Source: Hymenobacter negativus
Lineage (GTDB): Bacteria > Bacteroidota > Bacteroidia > Cytophagales > Hymenobacteraceae
Direction of reading: 5' to 3'
NCBI RefSeq assembly: GCF_017571495.1
Contig: NZ_JAGETZ010000001.1
Location: 1 to 64,000, forward strand
Length of the DNA: 64,000 nucleotides
Below, piece by piece: positions 7,758 to 17,503 of this stretch. Position 1 is the first letter of the stretch. Each line of letters starts with the position of its first letter. The notes beneath the pieces are model-generated. The model did no database searches. It saw only the letters and a program-made list of their open reading frames with translations, and was not told the DNA's origin. The position numbers were made by a program, and so were the translations under genes.

Positions 7758-8762
7758 CTACTGTTTGCGGCTAAGACTATCTGGGCGAACCTTACTGGCA
7801 TCGCCGGGAGCCAGAATGGGCGGTTTCGCGGATTTTCCTTCGCGCTCGCGGCGCTTTTGGCGGCGCGCATCGGCCCGAACCAGCGGCGGCAGCATTTTAC
7901 GGCACAGGCGGCTCACCACCAAGTCCTCGCTGGTAATGGTGGGCAGGCGCTCGGCTTCGCGCAGAATAGCAATAGCCTTGCGCCGGCGGCCCTGATAACG
8001 GTACATGCGGGCTAGGTCGTAGCAGAATTGCAGGTTGCGCGGGGCCAACTCGTGGGCTTTTTCCAAGTCGGTCATGGCTTCGCGGCTGTCACCACCGTCG
8101 GGCACACCACCCAGCACCAAGCGACTATAGAGGCGTTCCAGCACGTTGTAGTGCGCTACCCGGTACTGCCAGCGGCCGCGCAGCTGCCAGGTTTCGGGCA
8201 GGTCGGGGCGGCGCTCAGTGGCTAGGTAGACGTGCGAGCGCAGGTCATGAAAGGCCTTGAGGCGCGCCCCGGCGCGGTATAGCGTAGCTTGGTTGAACAG
8301 TGCCAGCGCTACGGCATAGTTGCTTTCACCGCCTTCGGGCCGCAATAGCAGGGCGCGGTCGGCGTAGCTTCTGGCGGCGTCAAAATAGGCGTTTTTGCGG
8401 GTTTCATCCGAATAGCGGGCACCTATTTTCACGCTCAACACGGCAGATTGCCACAGGGCCAGGTAGTGGTTGGGAACCAGCTTGAGCACTTCCTGATATA
8501 CGCCCAAAGCTTCCGAATCCTTGAAGCTGTTGGTGAGGCTAGCAGCTTGAAAGAGCTTGATGCGCACGGCCGGAGGGTCGGGAGCCGGAGCATTGGCGGG
8601 TACGGCGGTGACTACGGGTGCGGGCTTGGTGGTGTGTGACCGAAGCTGTCCAGCGGCTGGCAAACCCAGCAAGTGCCCGGCCAGCATTGGAAAGAGCCAC
8701 TTACCCCACCTCGTCCGAGCGGGATGGGCAAGGCACGACCACAACCGAGATAACACATGCAT
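7758..8762 (-). CDS. TPR-containing protein, probably secreted
   Basis: A 334-residue protein. The ATG at 8762 is preferred because the longer frame to 8864 would run into the terminator hairpin at 8853-8904. The N-terminus (MHVLSRLWSC..., then a hydrophobic segment FPMLAGHLLGLPAAG) looks like a signal sequence. The rest is helical with TPR-type repeats (YQEVLKLVPNHYLALWQSAV, ARSYADRALLLRPEGGESNY, LEKAHELAPRNLQFCYDLAR), similar in layout to RMD1-like TPR proteins of Bacteroidota. The C-terminus is basic (RRQKRREREGK). It is followed after 18 nt by a second TPR gene. No specific function can be given. Confidence 0.75.
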   Translation of the reverse strand: MHVLSRLWSCLAHPARTRWGKWLFPMLAGHLLGLPAAGQLRSHTTKPAPVVTAVPANAPAPDPPAVRIKLFQAASLTNSFKDSEALGVYQEVLKLVPNHYLALWQSAVLSVKIGARYSDETRKNAYFDAARSYADRALLLRPEGGESNYAVALALFNQATLYRAGARLKAFHDLRSHVYLATERRPDLPETWQLRGRWQYRVAHYNVLERLYSRLVLGGVPDGGDSREAMTDLEKAHELAPRNLQFCYDLARMYRYQGRRRKAIAILREAERLPTITSEDLVVSRLCRKMLPPLVRADARRQKRREREGKSAKPPILAPGDASKVRPDSLSRKQ

Positions 8763-8852
8763 GGCGACAAAGAAACAGGAAAGCAGGCTCAAACACGGCC
8801 GCTTAGTGGCCGCTTCGCATGGTTCGAACGATTCAAAGGCACCTACAAATAT

Positions 8853-8904
8853 TAAACCGGCCACTTCGTCAAGGCAAAATAGCCTTGACGAAGTGGCCGG
8901 TTTA
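8853..8904 (-). terminator. parC terminator, 23-bp perfect stem
   Basis: TAAACCGGCCACTTCGTC... pairs perfectly over 23 bp with its complement across a six-base loop (8876-8881). It lies 14 nt after the parC stop. Confidence 0.8.
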
Positions 8905-8918
8905 TCACTATTATCGCA

Positions 8919-11894
8919 CTAAAACAAGCCCAACTGAGCCTTGGGCCGCTTCAGCAGTTCCTGGGCACGGGCTACTTCTTCGGCCGTCACATCAACTGGA
9001 CCGGCAGGCTCTGGGCGGGCAGTAGGGGCCTCAGCGCCCGCCTCGCCGGGTTTGGGCACGGCAGGGCGGCGCTTGGCTACTTCGCGCCGTTGCGGCTCGG
9101 GGCCTTCGTCGGTGAGGAGCGTGAGGGTGTGGATTTTGAAGTAGTTGAGCTTATTGCCCATGGCCTTCCAGCCTTTCACATCGATAAACTCGTGTAGGGT
9201 AATCTGCTCTTTCTCCTTGTCGGCCTTCTTGTCTTTCTGGATGGTCACTTCCACGAGCGGCTCGGGGTTGGCCGTCACGGCCAACAGCTTAGAGCCTTTG
9301 GTTTCAGAGATAAAGGTGAAGCGCTTGTCGAGCGTACTGGTTTCGATTTTGAAGCGCTTGACGTAGTGGATTTTCGTCTCACCCTCCATATACACCACGC
9401 TCAGCACCGTTTCGGGTTCCAGCTTGCGCAGCAACACAATGTTGGCCAGGTCGAAATGCTTGCTGAGGTCGGGCGCGTTCAACTCGTACGAGCCGTCTTT
9501 GTATATCACCAAAATGGTTTCGTCGGTGTCGAAGGTGCCCAGGTAACGGCCGTGATTGGTATGGTTGAGGCGGGCTACCACGCTATCAAAGAACACCTCG
9601 CGCCCGCCCAGCGTGGAGTCGCCCACGGTTTTCTGGGTAATTTTCTTGATGGGATGCTTGGTTACGATGTTGCCCATCGAGCCCTTGCCCTTGATGGCCA
9701 GCTCGGCAAAGTCGAAGTCAAACTGCTTCACCCGCGCCGGGGCCTTGTCGGAAAGCTGGATGCTCACAATTTCCGACTCGGAGTTGGGGTTGGCGGTGAG
9801 ATATAGGGTTTTGGTGCCCTTGGTGCCTTTGGTCAGGTCGTATACTTTGTCGCGGGTAATGCCCGATACTAGGAAACGCTTGGCGAAGCTGATGCCCGAG
9901 GCACCATCCAGGTACACCATGTTGTACACCAACCGGTCGTCGTTCTTGTTGTAAACGCCCACATGCAAAATGTCCTTGCCCACGAAGGTCTTTTCCGCAA
10001 TTTTACTCACCGTGAACGTGCCATCGCGCCGGATAGCGATGATGTCGTCTAGGTCTGAGCAGTCGCAAATGGTCACGGCATGTTCGTCCTTTTTCAGACC
10101 ATAGCCTACAAAGCCGTCGGCGTAGTTCACATAGAGCTTCTGGTTGGCCACGGCCACTTTCTGGGCCGTCACCACGTCGAAAGTCCGGAGTTGGGTTTTG
10201 CGCTCGCGGCCTGCTCCGTACTTCTTCAGCAGTCCTTTGAAGTAATTGATGGCGTAACGCGTGAGGTTGGCTAGGTGGTCGGCCACTTCGGCCAGTTCTT
10301 CCTCCAGGCGCTGCAAATACTCATCGGCCTTGAAGCCATCGTACTTTGAAATGCGCTTGATGCGAATTTCGGTCAGGCGGGTGAGGTCTTCCTCCGAGAT
10401 TGGGCGGCGGAGCACGATGCGCTGGTCGTCGGCCTTGGCTTTGTCGGTGGCAAGGCGCACAAACTTTTTCAAGCCTTTCTCGATAGTCTCCAGGATTTCC
10501 TCCCAGGTTTCGCACTCCTCAATCTTGCGATAGATGCGGTTTTCGATGAAAATCTTCTCCAACGAAGCGTTGTGCCATTTTTCCCACAGCTCCTCCTGGC
10601 GGATTTCCAACTCGCGCTCCAGCAGGCGCACCGTGGCCTTGGTACTCTGGCGCAACACGTCCTCCACGCCCACAAAGCGCGGCTTCTCATCAATGATGAC
10701 GCAGGTATTGGGCGAGATGCTGATTTCGCAATCGGTGAAGGCGTAAAGGGCATCCATCGTGAGGTCGGGCGAGACACCGGTGGGCAGCTGTACCTGAATT
10801 TCCACGTTGGCCGCCGTATTGTCGACCACCTTCTTAATCTTGATTTTGTTGGCTTCCGAAGCCTTCACGATGCTCTCCATCAGCGCCGTGGTGGTGGTGC
10901 CGTAGGGAATATCGCGGATAATGAGCAGGGTTTTATCGACCTTTTCGATGGTGGCGCGCAGGCGGATTTTGCTCCCGCGCAGGCCCGAGTTGTAGTTGCT
11001 CACATCGCATAAGCCGCCGGTCGAAAAGTCTGGAAACAGCTGCACGTCGTGGCCCCGCAGCACCTCAATACTGGCCTCGCACAGCTCGCGGAAGTTGTGG
11101 GGCATAATCTTGGTGCTCAAGCCCACGGCAATGCCCTCCACGCCCTGCGCCAGCAGCAGCGGAAACTTCACGGGCAGCGTAGTGGGCTCGCGCTTGCGGC
11201 CGTCGTAGCTGAGCTGCCACTCGGTGGTGTCGGGGTTGAACACGACGTCGAGCGCGAACTTGCTCAGGCGGGCTTCGATGTAGCGGGCAGCAGCGGCGCT
11301 GTCGCCGGTGCGCACATCGCCCCAGTTGCCCTGGTGGTCGATGAGCAGGTCTTTCTGGCCCAGGTTCACAATCGCATCGCCGATGCTGGCGTCGCCGTGC
11401 GGGTGATACTGCATGGTCTGGCCAATGATATTGGCCACCTTGTTGAGACGGCCGTCATCCATCTCCTTCATGGCGTGCAGGATGCGCCGCTGTACAGGTT
11501 TGAGGCCATCTTCGATGGCGGGCACGGCCCGCTCCAGAATCACGTAGCTGGCGTAATCCAGAAACCAGTTCTGGTACATGCCGCGCACGGTAGCCACGTC
11601 ATGAATGGTTTCACCGGGCGAAAACCGGGGCTCTTCCTCCGTTTCGGGCTCAGCTTCAATGGCAACGGCTTCGATTACTGCCGGGGCGTGGCCAAACAAA
11701 TCGGCACCGGGGGTTAGCTGCCCCTCGTCATCGGAAGCGGGCTCTTCCGCTGTAGCATCTGAGGTTTCGGTGAGCTCTTCGGCATCGGCCGCCGCAGCCG
11801 GTGAGAAAGCAGACAAATCAAAATCGACGGAATCACCCGGCTGTAAAAAATTTTGGTCGGGAGCGTCGGAAGCAGGAGTATCGGAAGTGGCCAC
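8919..11894 (-). CDS. parC: Topoisomerase IV subunit A (GyrA/ParC family)
   Basis: A 991-residue type IIA topoisomerase DNA-cleavage subunit. After an acidic, low-complexity N-terminal extension of about 95 residues come the breakage-reunion domain (LKPVQRRILHAMKEM, YHPHGDASIGDA) and the catalytic Tyr205 in AAARYIEARLS. A coiled-coil tower (about 540-600) and a C-terminal beta-pinwheel with an extra basic tail follow. No canonical GyrA box (QRRGGKG) is seen, and the partner at 12617 is ParE-like, so topoisomerase IV (chromosome decatenation) is favoured over gyrase. The start is GTG at 11894, as no in-frame ATG lies upstream. A good promoter sits at 11927-11956 and a terminator at 8853-8904. 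Confidence 0.9.
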   Translation of the reverse strand: MATSDTPASDAPDQNFLQPGDSVDFDLSAFSPAAAADAEELTETSDATAEEPASDDEGQLTPGADLFGHAPAVIEAVAIEAEPETEEEPRFSPGETIHDVATVRGMYQNWFLDYASYVILERAVPAIEDGLKPVQRRILHAMKEMDDGRLNKVANIIGQTMQYHPHGDASIGDAIVNLGQKDLLIDHQGNWGDVRTGDSAAAARYIEARLSKFALDVVFNPDTTEWQLSYDGRKREPTTLPVKFPLLLAQGVEGIAVGLSTKIMPHNFRELCEASIEVLRGHDVQLFPDFSTGGLCDVSNYNSGLRGSKIRLRATIEKVDKTLLIIRDIPYGTTTTALMESIVKASEANKIKIKKVVDNTAANVEIQVQLPTGVSPDLTMDALYAFTDCEISISPNTCVIIDEKPRFVGVEDVLRQSTKATVRLLERELEIRQEELWEKWHNASLEKIFIENRIYRKIEECETWEEILETIEKGLKKFVRLATDKAKADDQRIVLRRPISEEDLTRLTEIRIKRISKYDGFKADEYLQRLEEELAEVADHLANLTRYAINYFKGLLKKYGAGRERKTQLRTFDVVTAQKVAVANQKLYVNYADGFVGYGLKKDEHAVTICDCSDLDDIIAIRRDGTFTVSKIAEKTFVGKDILHVGVYNKNDDRLVYNMVYLDGASGISFAKRFLVSGITRDKVYDLTKGTKGTKTLYLTANPNSESEIVSIQLSDKAPARVKQFDFDFAELAIKGKGSMGNIVTKHPIKKITQKTVGDSTLGGREVFFDSVVARLNHTNHGRYLGTFDTDETILVIYKDGSYELNAPDLSKHFDLANIVLLRKLEPETVLSVVYMEGETKIHYVKRFKIETSTLDKRFTFISETKGSKLLAVTANPEPLVEVTIQKDKKADKEKEQITLHEFIDVKGWKAMGNKLNYFKIHTLTLLTDEGPEPQRREVAKRRPAVPKPGEAGAEAPTARPEPAGPVDVTAEEVARAQELLKRPKAQLGLF

Positions 11895-11926
11895 GAGGGA
11901 AACGAATGAGGTCGGCGTACTGCCGT

Positions 11927-11956
11927 CAAAAATACCGGAATCAGCGCGGAGCGCAA
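11927..11956 (-). promoter_or_regulatory. parC promoter
   Basis: On the minus strand TTG (11956-11954), a 19-nt spacer and TATTTTTG (11934-11927), which matches TAnnTTTG exactly. Transcription would start near 11921, giving a 27-nt leader before the GTG start. Confidence 0.65.
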
Positions 11957-12164
11957 TAAATTACAATTTTAACTATGGGTATAAAGTTCCCAAATTTCTT
12001 AGCAAAATACACAAAACCAATAATTATCGATTGTGCACAAATATTCGCTCCGCCCTCAAATTACGCTATTTTTCAGCTCAAAAACAAGCTAACCAGAATA
12101 GCCATGCCTACACTCGCTTCACCACAATATTTTGGTGCGATTGGTCGACTGGTCCCGGAAAGAA

Positions 12165-12193
12165 AAAAGCCCGAGCCAAAGGCTCGGGCTTTT
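12165..12193 (-). terminator. Intrinsic terminator of the candidate small RNA
   Basis: A perfect 13-bp stem, AAAAGCCCGAGCC pairing with GGCTCGGGCTTTT, with a three-base loop and six T following on the minus strand. No annotated gene ends nearby on either strand; parE already has its own terminator at 12552-12587. Confidence 0.75.
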
Positions 12194-12229
12194 CCGTGGA
12201 ATTTGTCGACTAGTCTACCCCTAGGCGAC
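12165..12229 (-). ncRNA. Candidate small RNA between parE and parC
   Basis: A consensus promoter (12234-12264) points to a start near 12229, and an intrinsic terminator ends the transcript near 12165, so the product would be about 65 nt. The 5' end can fold into a hairpin (12205-12229: GTCG/CGAC and CTAG/CTAG arms with one mismatch, seven-base loop), followed by a short linker and the terminator hairpin. No start codon with a useful frame fits. parC has its own promoter further down, so this is not an obvious leader. Prediction from promoter and terminator only; no known RNA family recognised. Confidence 0.45.
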
Positions 12230-12233
12230 GGTT

Positions 12234-12264
12234 CAAACGTACGCACAAAAAAATTATTTCCAAA
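12234..12264 (-). promoter_or_regulatory. Consensus promoter in the parE-parC gap
   Basis: On the minus strand TTTG (12264-12261), exactly 19 nt, TACGTTTG (12241-12234). This is the full Bacteroidota sigma-ABfr consensus and the best promoter match I found in the window. Confidence 0.65.
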
Positions 12265-12551
12265 CTTTCACTACTTATTTGGGCAATTTTCACAGTATAA
12301 AAGTTGGCGAAGCATTGCTCTTTACCAGTGCAACTATTTGCCTCATTTCAAACAGTAGCGTCCCTCATATTGCACCAGCATCCAAGTATTGGCGGTGGTA
12401 TTGGGGTCACAATGTTGCCCGCTGAGTTGTGCACCACCCTGACATGTCTAGGGTTTGATATGGTGTTCGGCAAGGATGGTGCAATCAAAGGCGAGTACTC
12501 AGTCCTCAGCTAGCATTAGCAAATTACTCGTGCCCAATAAAACCCACGAAA
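12265..12551. other. Non-coding stretch between parE terminator and sRNA promoter
   Basis: About 290 bases with only short low-quality frames on both strands. I see no gene, repeat or further regulatory site in it. Confidence 0.5.
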
Positions 12552-12587
12552 AAGCCCCTGTCCGGTAGCTATGCAGGACAGGGGCTT
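12552..12587 (-). terminator. parE terminator
   Basis: A perfect 12-bp stem, AAGCCCCTGTCC pairing with GGACAGGGGCTT, 29 nt beyond the parE stop, followed by a short T run on the minus strand. Confidence 0.75.
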
Positions 12588-12616
12588 GGTAGCCGTCAGC
12601 AGTGACTGGCAACAGC

Positions 12617-14560
12617 TTATGCTAAATCGGCCTCAGCTACTTCGGCTACGGGCAGTACATCGGAGGTGATGAGGTCTTTTTCCAGACGCAGGTTGTCGAT
12701 GATGAATTCCTGGCGGGCGGGCGTGTTTTTGCCCATATAGTAGGTGAGCACCTGCTGGATACTACGGTCGGATTGCAGGATGACGGGTTCCAGTTTGATG
12801 TTCTCCCCAATGAACTTGCCGAATTCCTCCGGCGAAATCTCGCCCAGGCCTTTGAAGCGGGTGATTTCGGGGTTCTTGCCCAGCTTGCGCATGGCGGCCT
12901 GCTTCTCCTGCTCGGTGTAGCAGTAGATGGTGTCCTTCTTATTGCGGACGCGGAAGAGCGGCGTTTCAAGGATGAACACGTGGCCGTTGCGCACCAAATC
13001 GGGGAAGAACTGCAGGAAGAACGTAAGGATGAGCAGGCGAATGTGCATGCCGTCGACGTCGGCATCGGTGGCCACCACCACGCGGTTATAGCGCAGGCCT
13101 TCGATACCTTCTTCGATGTTGAGGGCGTGCTGCAGGAGGTTTAGCTCCTCGTTCTCGTACACGATTTTCTTCTTCAGGCCGTAGCAGTTCAGCGGCTTGC
13201 CGCGTAGGCTGAACACGGCCTCCAGCTCCACGTTGCGGCTCTTGGTGATGCTACCCGAGGCTGAGTCGCCCTCGGTAATGAAGAGTGTGGTTAGGGCTTC
13301 TTTCTCGGCGCCATCCTTCACGTTTTCGCCCAAGTGGAAACGGCAGTCGCGCAGCTTGCGGTTGTGCAGGTTGGCTTTTTTGGCGCGCTGGTTGGCGAGC
13401 TTTTTCACGCCGGCCATGTCCTTGCGCTCCCGCTCGCTTTGCTCGATGCGCTTGCGCAAGGCCTCGGCCACCAACGCATTTTTATGCAGGTAGTTGTCGA
13501 GGTTATCCTTAACGAAATCGACGATGAAACCGCGCACGGTCGGACCGTCTTCGCCCATGTTTACACTACCGAGCTTGGTTTTGGTCTGACTTTCGAACAC
13601 GGGCTCCTGCACGCGCACCGAAATGGCGGCAATGATGCTGGCCCGGATATCGGCCGCGTCGTAGTCCTTCTTGTAAAACTCGCGCACGGCCTTCACCACA
13701 GCTTCGCGGAAGGCCGCTAAGTGCGTGCCACCCTGCGTGGTATACTGGCCGTTCACAAAGGAATAGTACTCCTCGCCGTAGTCATTACCGTGGGTCATAG
13801 CCATCTCAATATCCGGAGCCTTCAAGTGGATAATGGGGTAGCGCATGCTTTCCTCATCGGCTTTGCGGGCGAGCAGGTCGCGCAGGCCGTTTTCGGAGTA
13901 ATACTTCTGGCCATTGAAGTTGATGGTGAGGCCCGCGTTGAGGTAGACGTAGTTCCAGATTTGATTTTCGAGGTACTCCGGGATAAAGCGGTAGTTCTTA
14001 AAAATCGTCTCATCAGGCTGGAAAACGACCAGTGTGCCGTTGCGCTGGCTGGTTTTCTGAGGCTTGGGGTCTTGCACCAGCTTGCCCTGGGCAAACTCAG
14101 CAGCTTTCATCGTGCCTTCGCGCACGCTTTGTACCAGGAAATAGCCGCTGAGGGCATTCACGGCCTTGGTACCCACGCCGTTGAGCCCCACGGACTTTTG
14201 GAAAACCTTGGAATCGTACTTGCCACCGGTGTTGATTTTGCTCACCACATCAACCACCTTGCCCAGCGGGATACCGCGGCCGTAGTCGCGCACCTGCACC
14301 TTGGAATCCGAAATCTTGATATCGATGGTGCGGCCGTGGCCCATCACGTGCTCATCAATGCAGTTGTCGACCACCTCCTTCACCAACACGTAAATGCCAT
14401 CGTCATAAGCCGAGCCGTCGCCGAGCTTGCCGATGTACATGCCGGGCCGCAAGCGGATGTGCTCGCGCCAGTCGAGCGAACGGATGCTGTCTTCGTTGTA
14501 GCCGTGGTCCGGAGTTTTGGTGGGAGTTTCCGGTTCGGCAGCAAGTAGGTCGTCTTTCAT
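12617..14560 (-). CDS. parE: Topoisomerase IV subunit B (GyrB/ParE family)
   Basis: A 647-residue ATPase subunit of a type IIA topoisomerase. The GHKL ATP-binding domain shows [31 protein letters not shown] (catalytic Glu and Asn), DYGRGIPLG and [14 protein letters not shown]. The transducer domain follows, then the TOPRIM domain with [11 protein letters not shown] and [13 protein letters not shown] (metal-binding Asp residues). The C-terminal [12 protein letters not shown] motif is present. The length is that of ParE and of short GyrB without insertions. It starts at ATG 14560. parC follows on the same strand after about 720 nt, but with its own promoter and two terminators between, so the pair is not a simple operon. 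Confidence 0.93.
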   Translation of the reverse strand: MKDDLLAAEPETPTKTPDHGYNEDSIRSLDWREHIRLRPGMYIGKLGDGSAYDDGIYVLVKEVVDNCIDEHVMGHGRTIDIKISDSKVQVRDYGRGIPLGKVVDVVSKINTGGKYDSKVFQKSVGLNGVGTKAVNALSGYFLVQSVREGTMKAAEFAQGKLVQDPKPQKTSQRNGTLVVFQPDETIFKNYRFIPEYLENQIWNYVYLNAGLTINFNGQKYYSENGLRDLLARKADEESMRYPIIHLKAPDIEMAMTHGNDYGEEYYSFVNGQYTTQGGTHLAAFREAVVKAVREFYKKDYDAADIRASIIAAISVRVQEPVFESQTKTKLGSVNMGEDGPTVRGFIVDFVKDNLDNYLHKNALVAEALRKRIEQSERERKDMAGVKKLANQRAKKANLHNRKLRDCRFHLGENVKDGAEKEALTTLFITEGDSASGSITKSRNVELEAVFSLRGKPLNCYGLKKKIVYENEELNLLQHALNIEEGIEGLRYNRVVVATDADVDGMHIRLLILTFFLQFFPDLVRNGHVFILETPLFRVRNKKDTIYCYTEQEKQAAMRKLGKNPEITRFKGLGEISPEEFGKFIGENIKLEPVILQSDRSIQQVLTYYMGKNTPARQEFIIDNLRLEKDLITSDVLPVAEVAEADLA

Positions 14561-15062
14561 CAAAAGAATAAATAAGGAGGGCTTTTTAGAATAAAATAGC
14601 GCTCCGTCGGTTAAAGTTGGGCGGAGGCGGTTCAGGCAAAAAGGTGCTTCAGGACCATCAACTGCTTGTAGCCTTAACGGGTATTTCAGCTACCATTCAG
14701 CACCTGTTCCAACACCCGTTCCGCTAACATGATTGGGAGCAATCCAGTTTCCTTAGTTCTTACAAGCTAAAAAAACGCATTTACTAAAACCACTGGTGTA
14801 AAGGTACCAGAAAAGTATGTCAACCTCAAATCAAGTCTTGGCGTGCTTTACTACCCTCATTAAGCCACAAGTGCAGAACAGCCGCGATGCAATGACATAT
14901 TTACAGCAAAGAGTTGCAACAGCCAAAAAGCCGCGTAGCGGTGACAGAAACACTGGGAATCTGTCACCGCTACGCGGCTTTTCGCCTTTCGGCGTGGGAT
15001 GAACAAGTCGCTGCTAAGCGGCTATCCGATGATATAAGCCCGAAACCGGACAACCATGCCAG
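14561..15062. other. Intergenic region upstream of parE
   Basis: About 500 bases between the parE start and the KDPG aldolase stop. It holds the aldolase terminator (14926-14982) and a moderately AT-rich parE upstream region without a convincing consensus promoter. No gene seen. Confidence 0.6.
14926..14982 (-). terminator. Terminator of the KDPG aldolase gene
   Basis: A perfect 22-bp stem (14926-14947 with 14961-14982; arm starting AAAAGCCGCGTAGCGG) and a 13-base loop, with A/T tails on both sides. It lies 80 nt beyond the aldolase stop. Confidence 0.75.
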
Positions 15063-15746
15063 CTATCGGGGCGCTACGCCGGCGCTAGCGGCGGGTATCA
15101 GCCCGCCCGCTACTACGCCCAGTTCGGCGAAGCGGGTGGTGAGTTCTGACAGGTTGGTGATTTTGTTGAACAGCTGCGAGCCGATGCCAACAGCATTTAC
15201 CCCCGCGCCAAACCATTCGCGCAGGCTTTCAGCGGTGGGTGCAATGCCGCCGGTCACCATCACCTTCACGTTGGGCATGGGACCGTGCACGGCTTTCACA
15301 TAGGCAGGGCCGACTACGTGGGCCGGGAAAACTTTCACAATGGTGGCCCCCATGCGGGTAGCCTGGTAAATCTCGTTCACGGTCATGGCGCCGGGCATCC
15401 AGAGGCGGTCGTAGTGGCGGCACACGGCGGCAACGGTGGCCGAGATAACCGGTTGCACGAGGAAATCGGCGCCCGCTTCGACGAACACTTCAGCTTCGCG
15501 GTCAGTGTAGACGGTGCCGACGCCCAGGGTCAGGTCGGGGTATTGACGGGTAACGTACTCACGCAAGGCCGTGAAGACCGACAGGGCTTCTTCGCCCCGA
15601 TTGCTAAACTCAAGCACTCGGACGCCGCCGGCGTAGCAGGCGTCAACTACTTGTTGCGCGTAGGCGATGTCGGCGTGATAGAAAACGGGGACCACCGGGT
15701 GGCGCAACAGCCGGTCGAGGGTTTGATGGTGGAATTCTTGGAACAT
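15063..15746 (-). CDS. eda: KDPG / 4-hydroxy-2-oxoglutarate aldolase
   Basis: A 227-residue class I aldolase of the KDPG/KHG family. It cleaves 2-keto-3-deoxy-6-phosphogluconate to pyruvate and glyceraldehyde-3-phosphate (Entner-Doudoroff or uronate catabolism), or a related 2-keto-3-deoxy acid. The Schiff-base lysine is Lys138 in ATIVKVFPA, the general-base Glu46 is in VLEFSNRG, and GVGTVY and the phosphate-binding region VMVTGGIAPT are present. Start ATG 15746. No other Entner-Doudoroff gene is nearby, so the substrate is not fixed by context. Uronate breakdown would fit the pectate lyase at 47 kb, but that link is speculative. Confidence 0.9.
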   Translation of the reverse strand: MFQEFHHQTLDRLLRHPVVPVFYHADIAYAQQVVDACYAGGVRVLEFSNRGEEALSVFTALREYVTRQYPDLTLGVGTVYTDREAEVFVEAGADFLVQPVISATVAAVCRHYDRLWMPGAMTVNEIYQATRMGATIVKVFPAHVVGPAYVKAVHGPMPNVKVMVTGGIAPTAESLREWFGAGVNAVGIGSQLFNKITNLSELTTRFAELGVVAGGLIPAASAGVAPR

Positions 15747-16100
15747 GGAATTTACTTTAAAGAAGATGGGATAAAAGTAGGCGTGGCACGGCTTGGTTGT
15801 ATCCTGTGGGCACCTGCTTTTTTACGGGAGGGTTCAAGGCCCTTATCAGCCAATATTCATGGTTGAAAGGCATTTACAAAGAAGCTATCTACATGCTTTA
15901 GCAAGGCTCCCAGGTCGGGCTCGACAAAGGGGCGGGCGCATGGTGCTGACAATGCCTGAGCAGCTCGGGTTCGGCCAAGCCTAACGAGTAGCTTATTGGA
16001 ACATCTTGGGACTAGTGGCACGTACACGGCAAAGCGCTTGTGCCGATGCCAATTGAAAATTCTTTTTGGCGGTCGAAGCAGCTTAACCCGAAACCTACGA
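15747..16100. other. Intergenic region between divergent genes
   Basis: About 350 bases between the aldolase and the AI-2E-type permease, which diverge here. One near-consensus -7 (TACTTTTA on the minus strand, just upstream of the aldolase) is present. I see no gene or repeat. Confidence 0.5.
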
Positions 16101-17312
16101 ATGATTCCACGTCCTACGCTCCCGCGCCCCAACGGCTTCAACTTACCCACCAACATTCCCTCGCCCTCGCGACAACACGCGCCCGCCGAGGTAAAGCAGT
16201 CGCCGGTTGTTCATTATACCTTCCTGCTCATCGGCCTGTCGCTGCTTGTGTTTGTGCTGCGCAAGCTGGATAGTGTACTGCTGCCCATCCTGTTTGCCGG
16301 GCTGCTGGCGGTACTGCTATTGCCGCTGGTGGTGCGCCTGGAAAACTGGAAATTCCCGCGCATCTGGGCCATTATTGTGACGCTGCTGCTCGTGATTGTC
16401 GCCCTCACGGGCCTGTTCTACCTGTTCGGCACTCAGCTGATGAGCTTGCGCGACGAATGGCCGAAGCTTCAGGCAAAGAGCCTAGAGTACTTTGATTCTG
16501 TGCAGCAATGGGCCAGCCTGAAGTTTGGCTACGAGCCAATGAGCAAGGAAGAGCTGATTGATTCTTCCATGAAATCGGTGAAGAAATCGGCGGGAGGCTT
16601 TCTGGGTTCCACGCTGAGTACTACGGCGGGCGTACTGAGCGTAACCACGCTGATACCCATCTACATTTTCTGCTTTCTGTATTACCGCGACCACATGCGG
16701 CAATTCCTGTTCCGCTTCGTGGCACCCGACAAGCGCACCAGTGTGCTACACACCATGGATAATATTCAGACCGTGGTGCAGGCCTACATTCAAGGCCTGC
16801 TCACGGTGATTGTGGTGGTGTCGGTGCTAAATGCCATCGGCCTGCTGCTGCTGGGGGTGAAGTTTGCCATTTTCTTCGCCGTGTTTGCCTCCGTGCTGGC
16901 CATCATTCCCTATATCGGCATCATGGTGGGCTCGGCCATTCCGGCGCTGGTAACGCTGGTTGAAACCGGTTCGCCGGGCAAAGCAGCGGCTGTGGTGGGC
17001 GTTTTCGTGTTTGTGCAGTTCCTGGAAGGCAACTTTATCACGCCCATGATTACGGGCTCAAAAGTGAGCATCAACCCCATGGCCGCCATTATTGCCCTTA
17101 TTCTGGGTGGCGAACTGTGGGGCACGCCGGGCATGATTCTGAGCATTCCGCTGGTAGCAGTACTCAAAGTAGTGTTTGATTCTGGCAAAGCCACCGAGCC
17201 CTGGGGCTTTCTGCTGGGCGATGTAACCGACGGCGAGGATACTCAAGCCGATACATCGGATGACAACCCAGGCTTTTTTGCCAAAGCCTGGCGCATGATT
17301 AAACGAATGTGA
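16101..17312 (+). CDS. AI-2E family transporter
   Basis: A 403-residue polytopic inner-membrane protein of the AI-2 exporter/PerM family. The layout is typical: a short cytoplasmic N-terminus, paired hydrophobic helices (residues about 35-110), and a soluble segment (about 115-175: LRDEWPKLQAKSLEYFDSV). The conserved membrane core follows with YIQGLLTVIVVVSVLNAIGL, AIIPYIGIMVGSAIPALV, FLEGNFITPMITGSKVSINP and LGGELWGTPGMILSIPLVAV. The C-terminal tail is acidic. Family members export quorum-sensing AI-2 or act as ion/Na+ transporters; the substrate here is unknown. The ATG at 16101 is preferred to the upstream TTG at 15996. A terminator follows at 17408-17441. Confidence 0.88.
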   Translation: MIPRPTLPRPNGFNLPTNIPSPSRQHAPAEVKQSPVVHYTFLLIGLSLLVFVLRKLDSVLLPILFAGLLAVLLLPLVVRLENWKFPRIWAIIVTLLLVIVALTGLFYLFGTQLMSLRDEWPKLQAKSLEYFDSVQQWASLKFGYEPMSKEELIDSSMKSVKKSAGGFLGSTLSTTAGVLSVTTLIPIYIFCFLYYRDHMRQFLFRFVAPDKRTSVLHTMDNIQTVVQAYIQGLLTVIVVVSVLNAIGLLLLGVKFAIFFAVFASVLAIIPYIGIMVGSAIPALVTLVETGSPGKAAAVVGVFVFVQFLEGNFITPMITGSKVSINPMAAIIALILGGELWGTPGMILSIPLVAVLKVVFDSGKATEPWGFLLGDVTDGEDTQADTSDDNPGFFAKAWRMIKRM

Positions 17313-17407
17313 CGGATGATTAATCTGTGAATGACGCGAAGTCTACTTACTAATGTTTGACCTGCACTATCCGCGAATTGATTAGTAATTACTAACCGTT
17401 AACCACT

Positions 17408-17441
17408 AAAAAAAGGCTATCCTAAAGGACAGCCTTTTTTT
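17408..17441 (+). terminator. Terminator after the AI-2E-type transporter
   Basis: A stem of 15 pairs with one mismatch (AAAAAAAGGCTATCC against GGACAGCCTTTTTTT), four-base loop, ending in a T run. Confidence 0.85.
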
Positions 17442-17503
17442 CTGCAACCTTCTACGGGGCTAAACTTGTTAGCTTTCCTTTCGACCACCTTCCGCGCCGC
17501 GAT

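Noticed and set aside
12097..12358. Small protein frame (MPTLASPQYFGA...) across the orphan terminator
   Set aside because: It runs through the terminator hairpin in the unlikely direction, has no family resemblance and lies opposite the better-supported small RNA.
15996..16100. N-terminal extension of the AI-2E-type transporter from the TTG at 15996
   Set aside because: The extra 35 residues are Arg/Cys-rich and unlike a transporter N-terminus; the ATG at 16101 fits the family.
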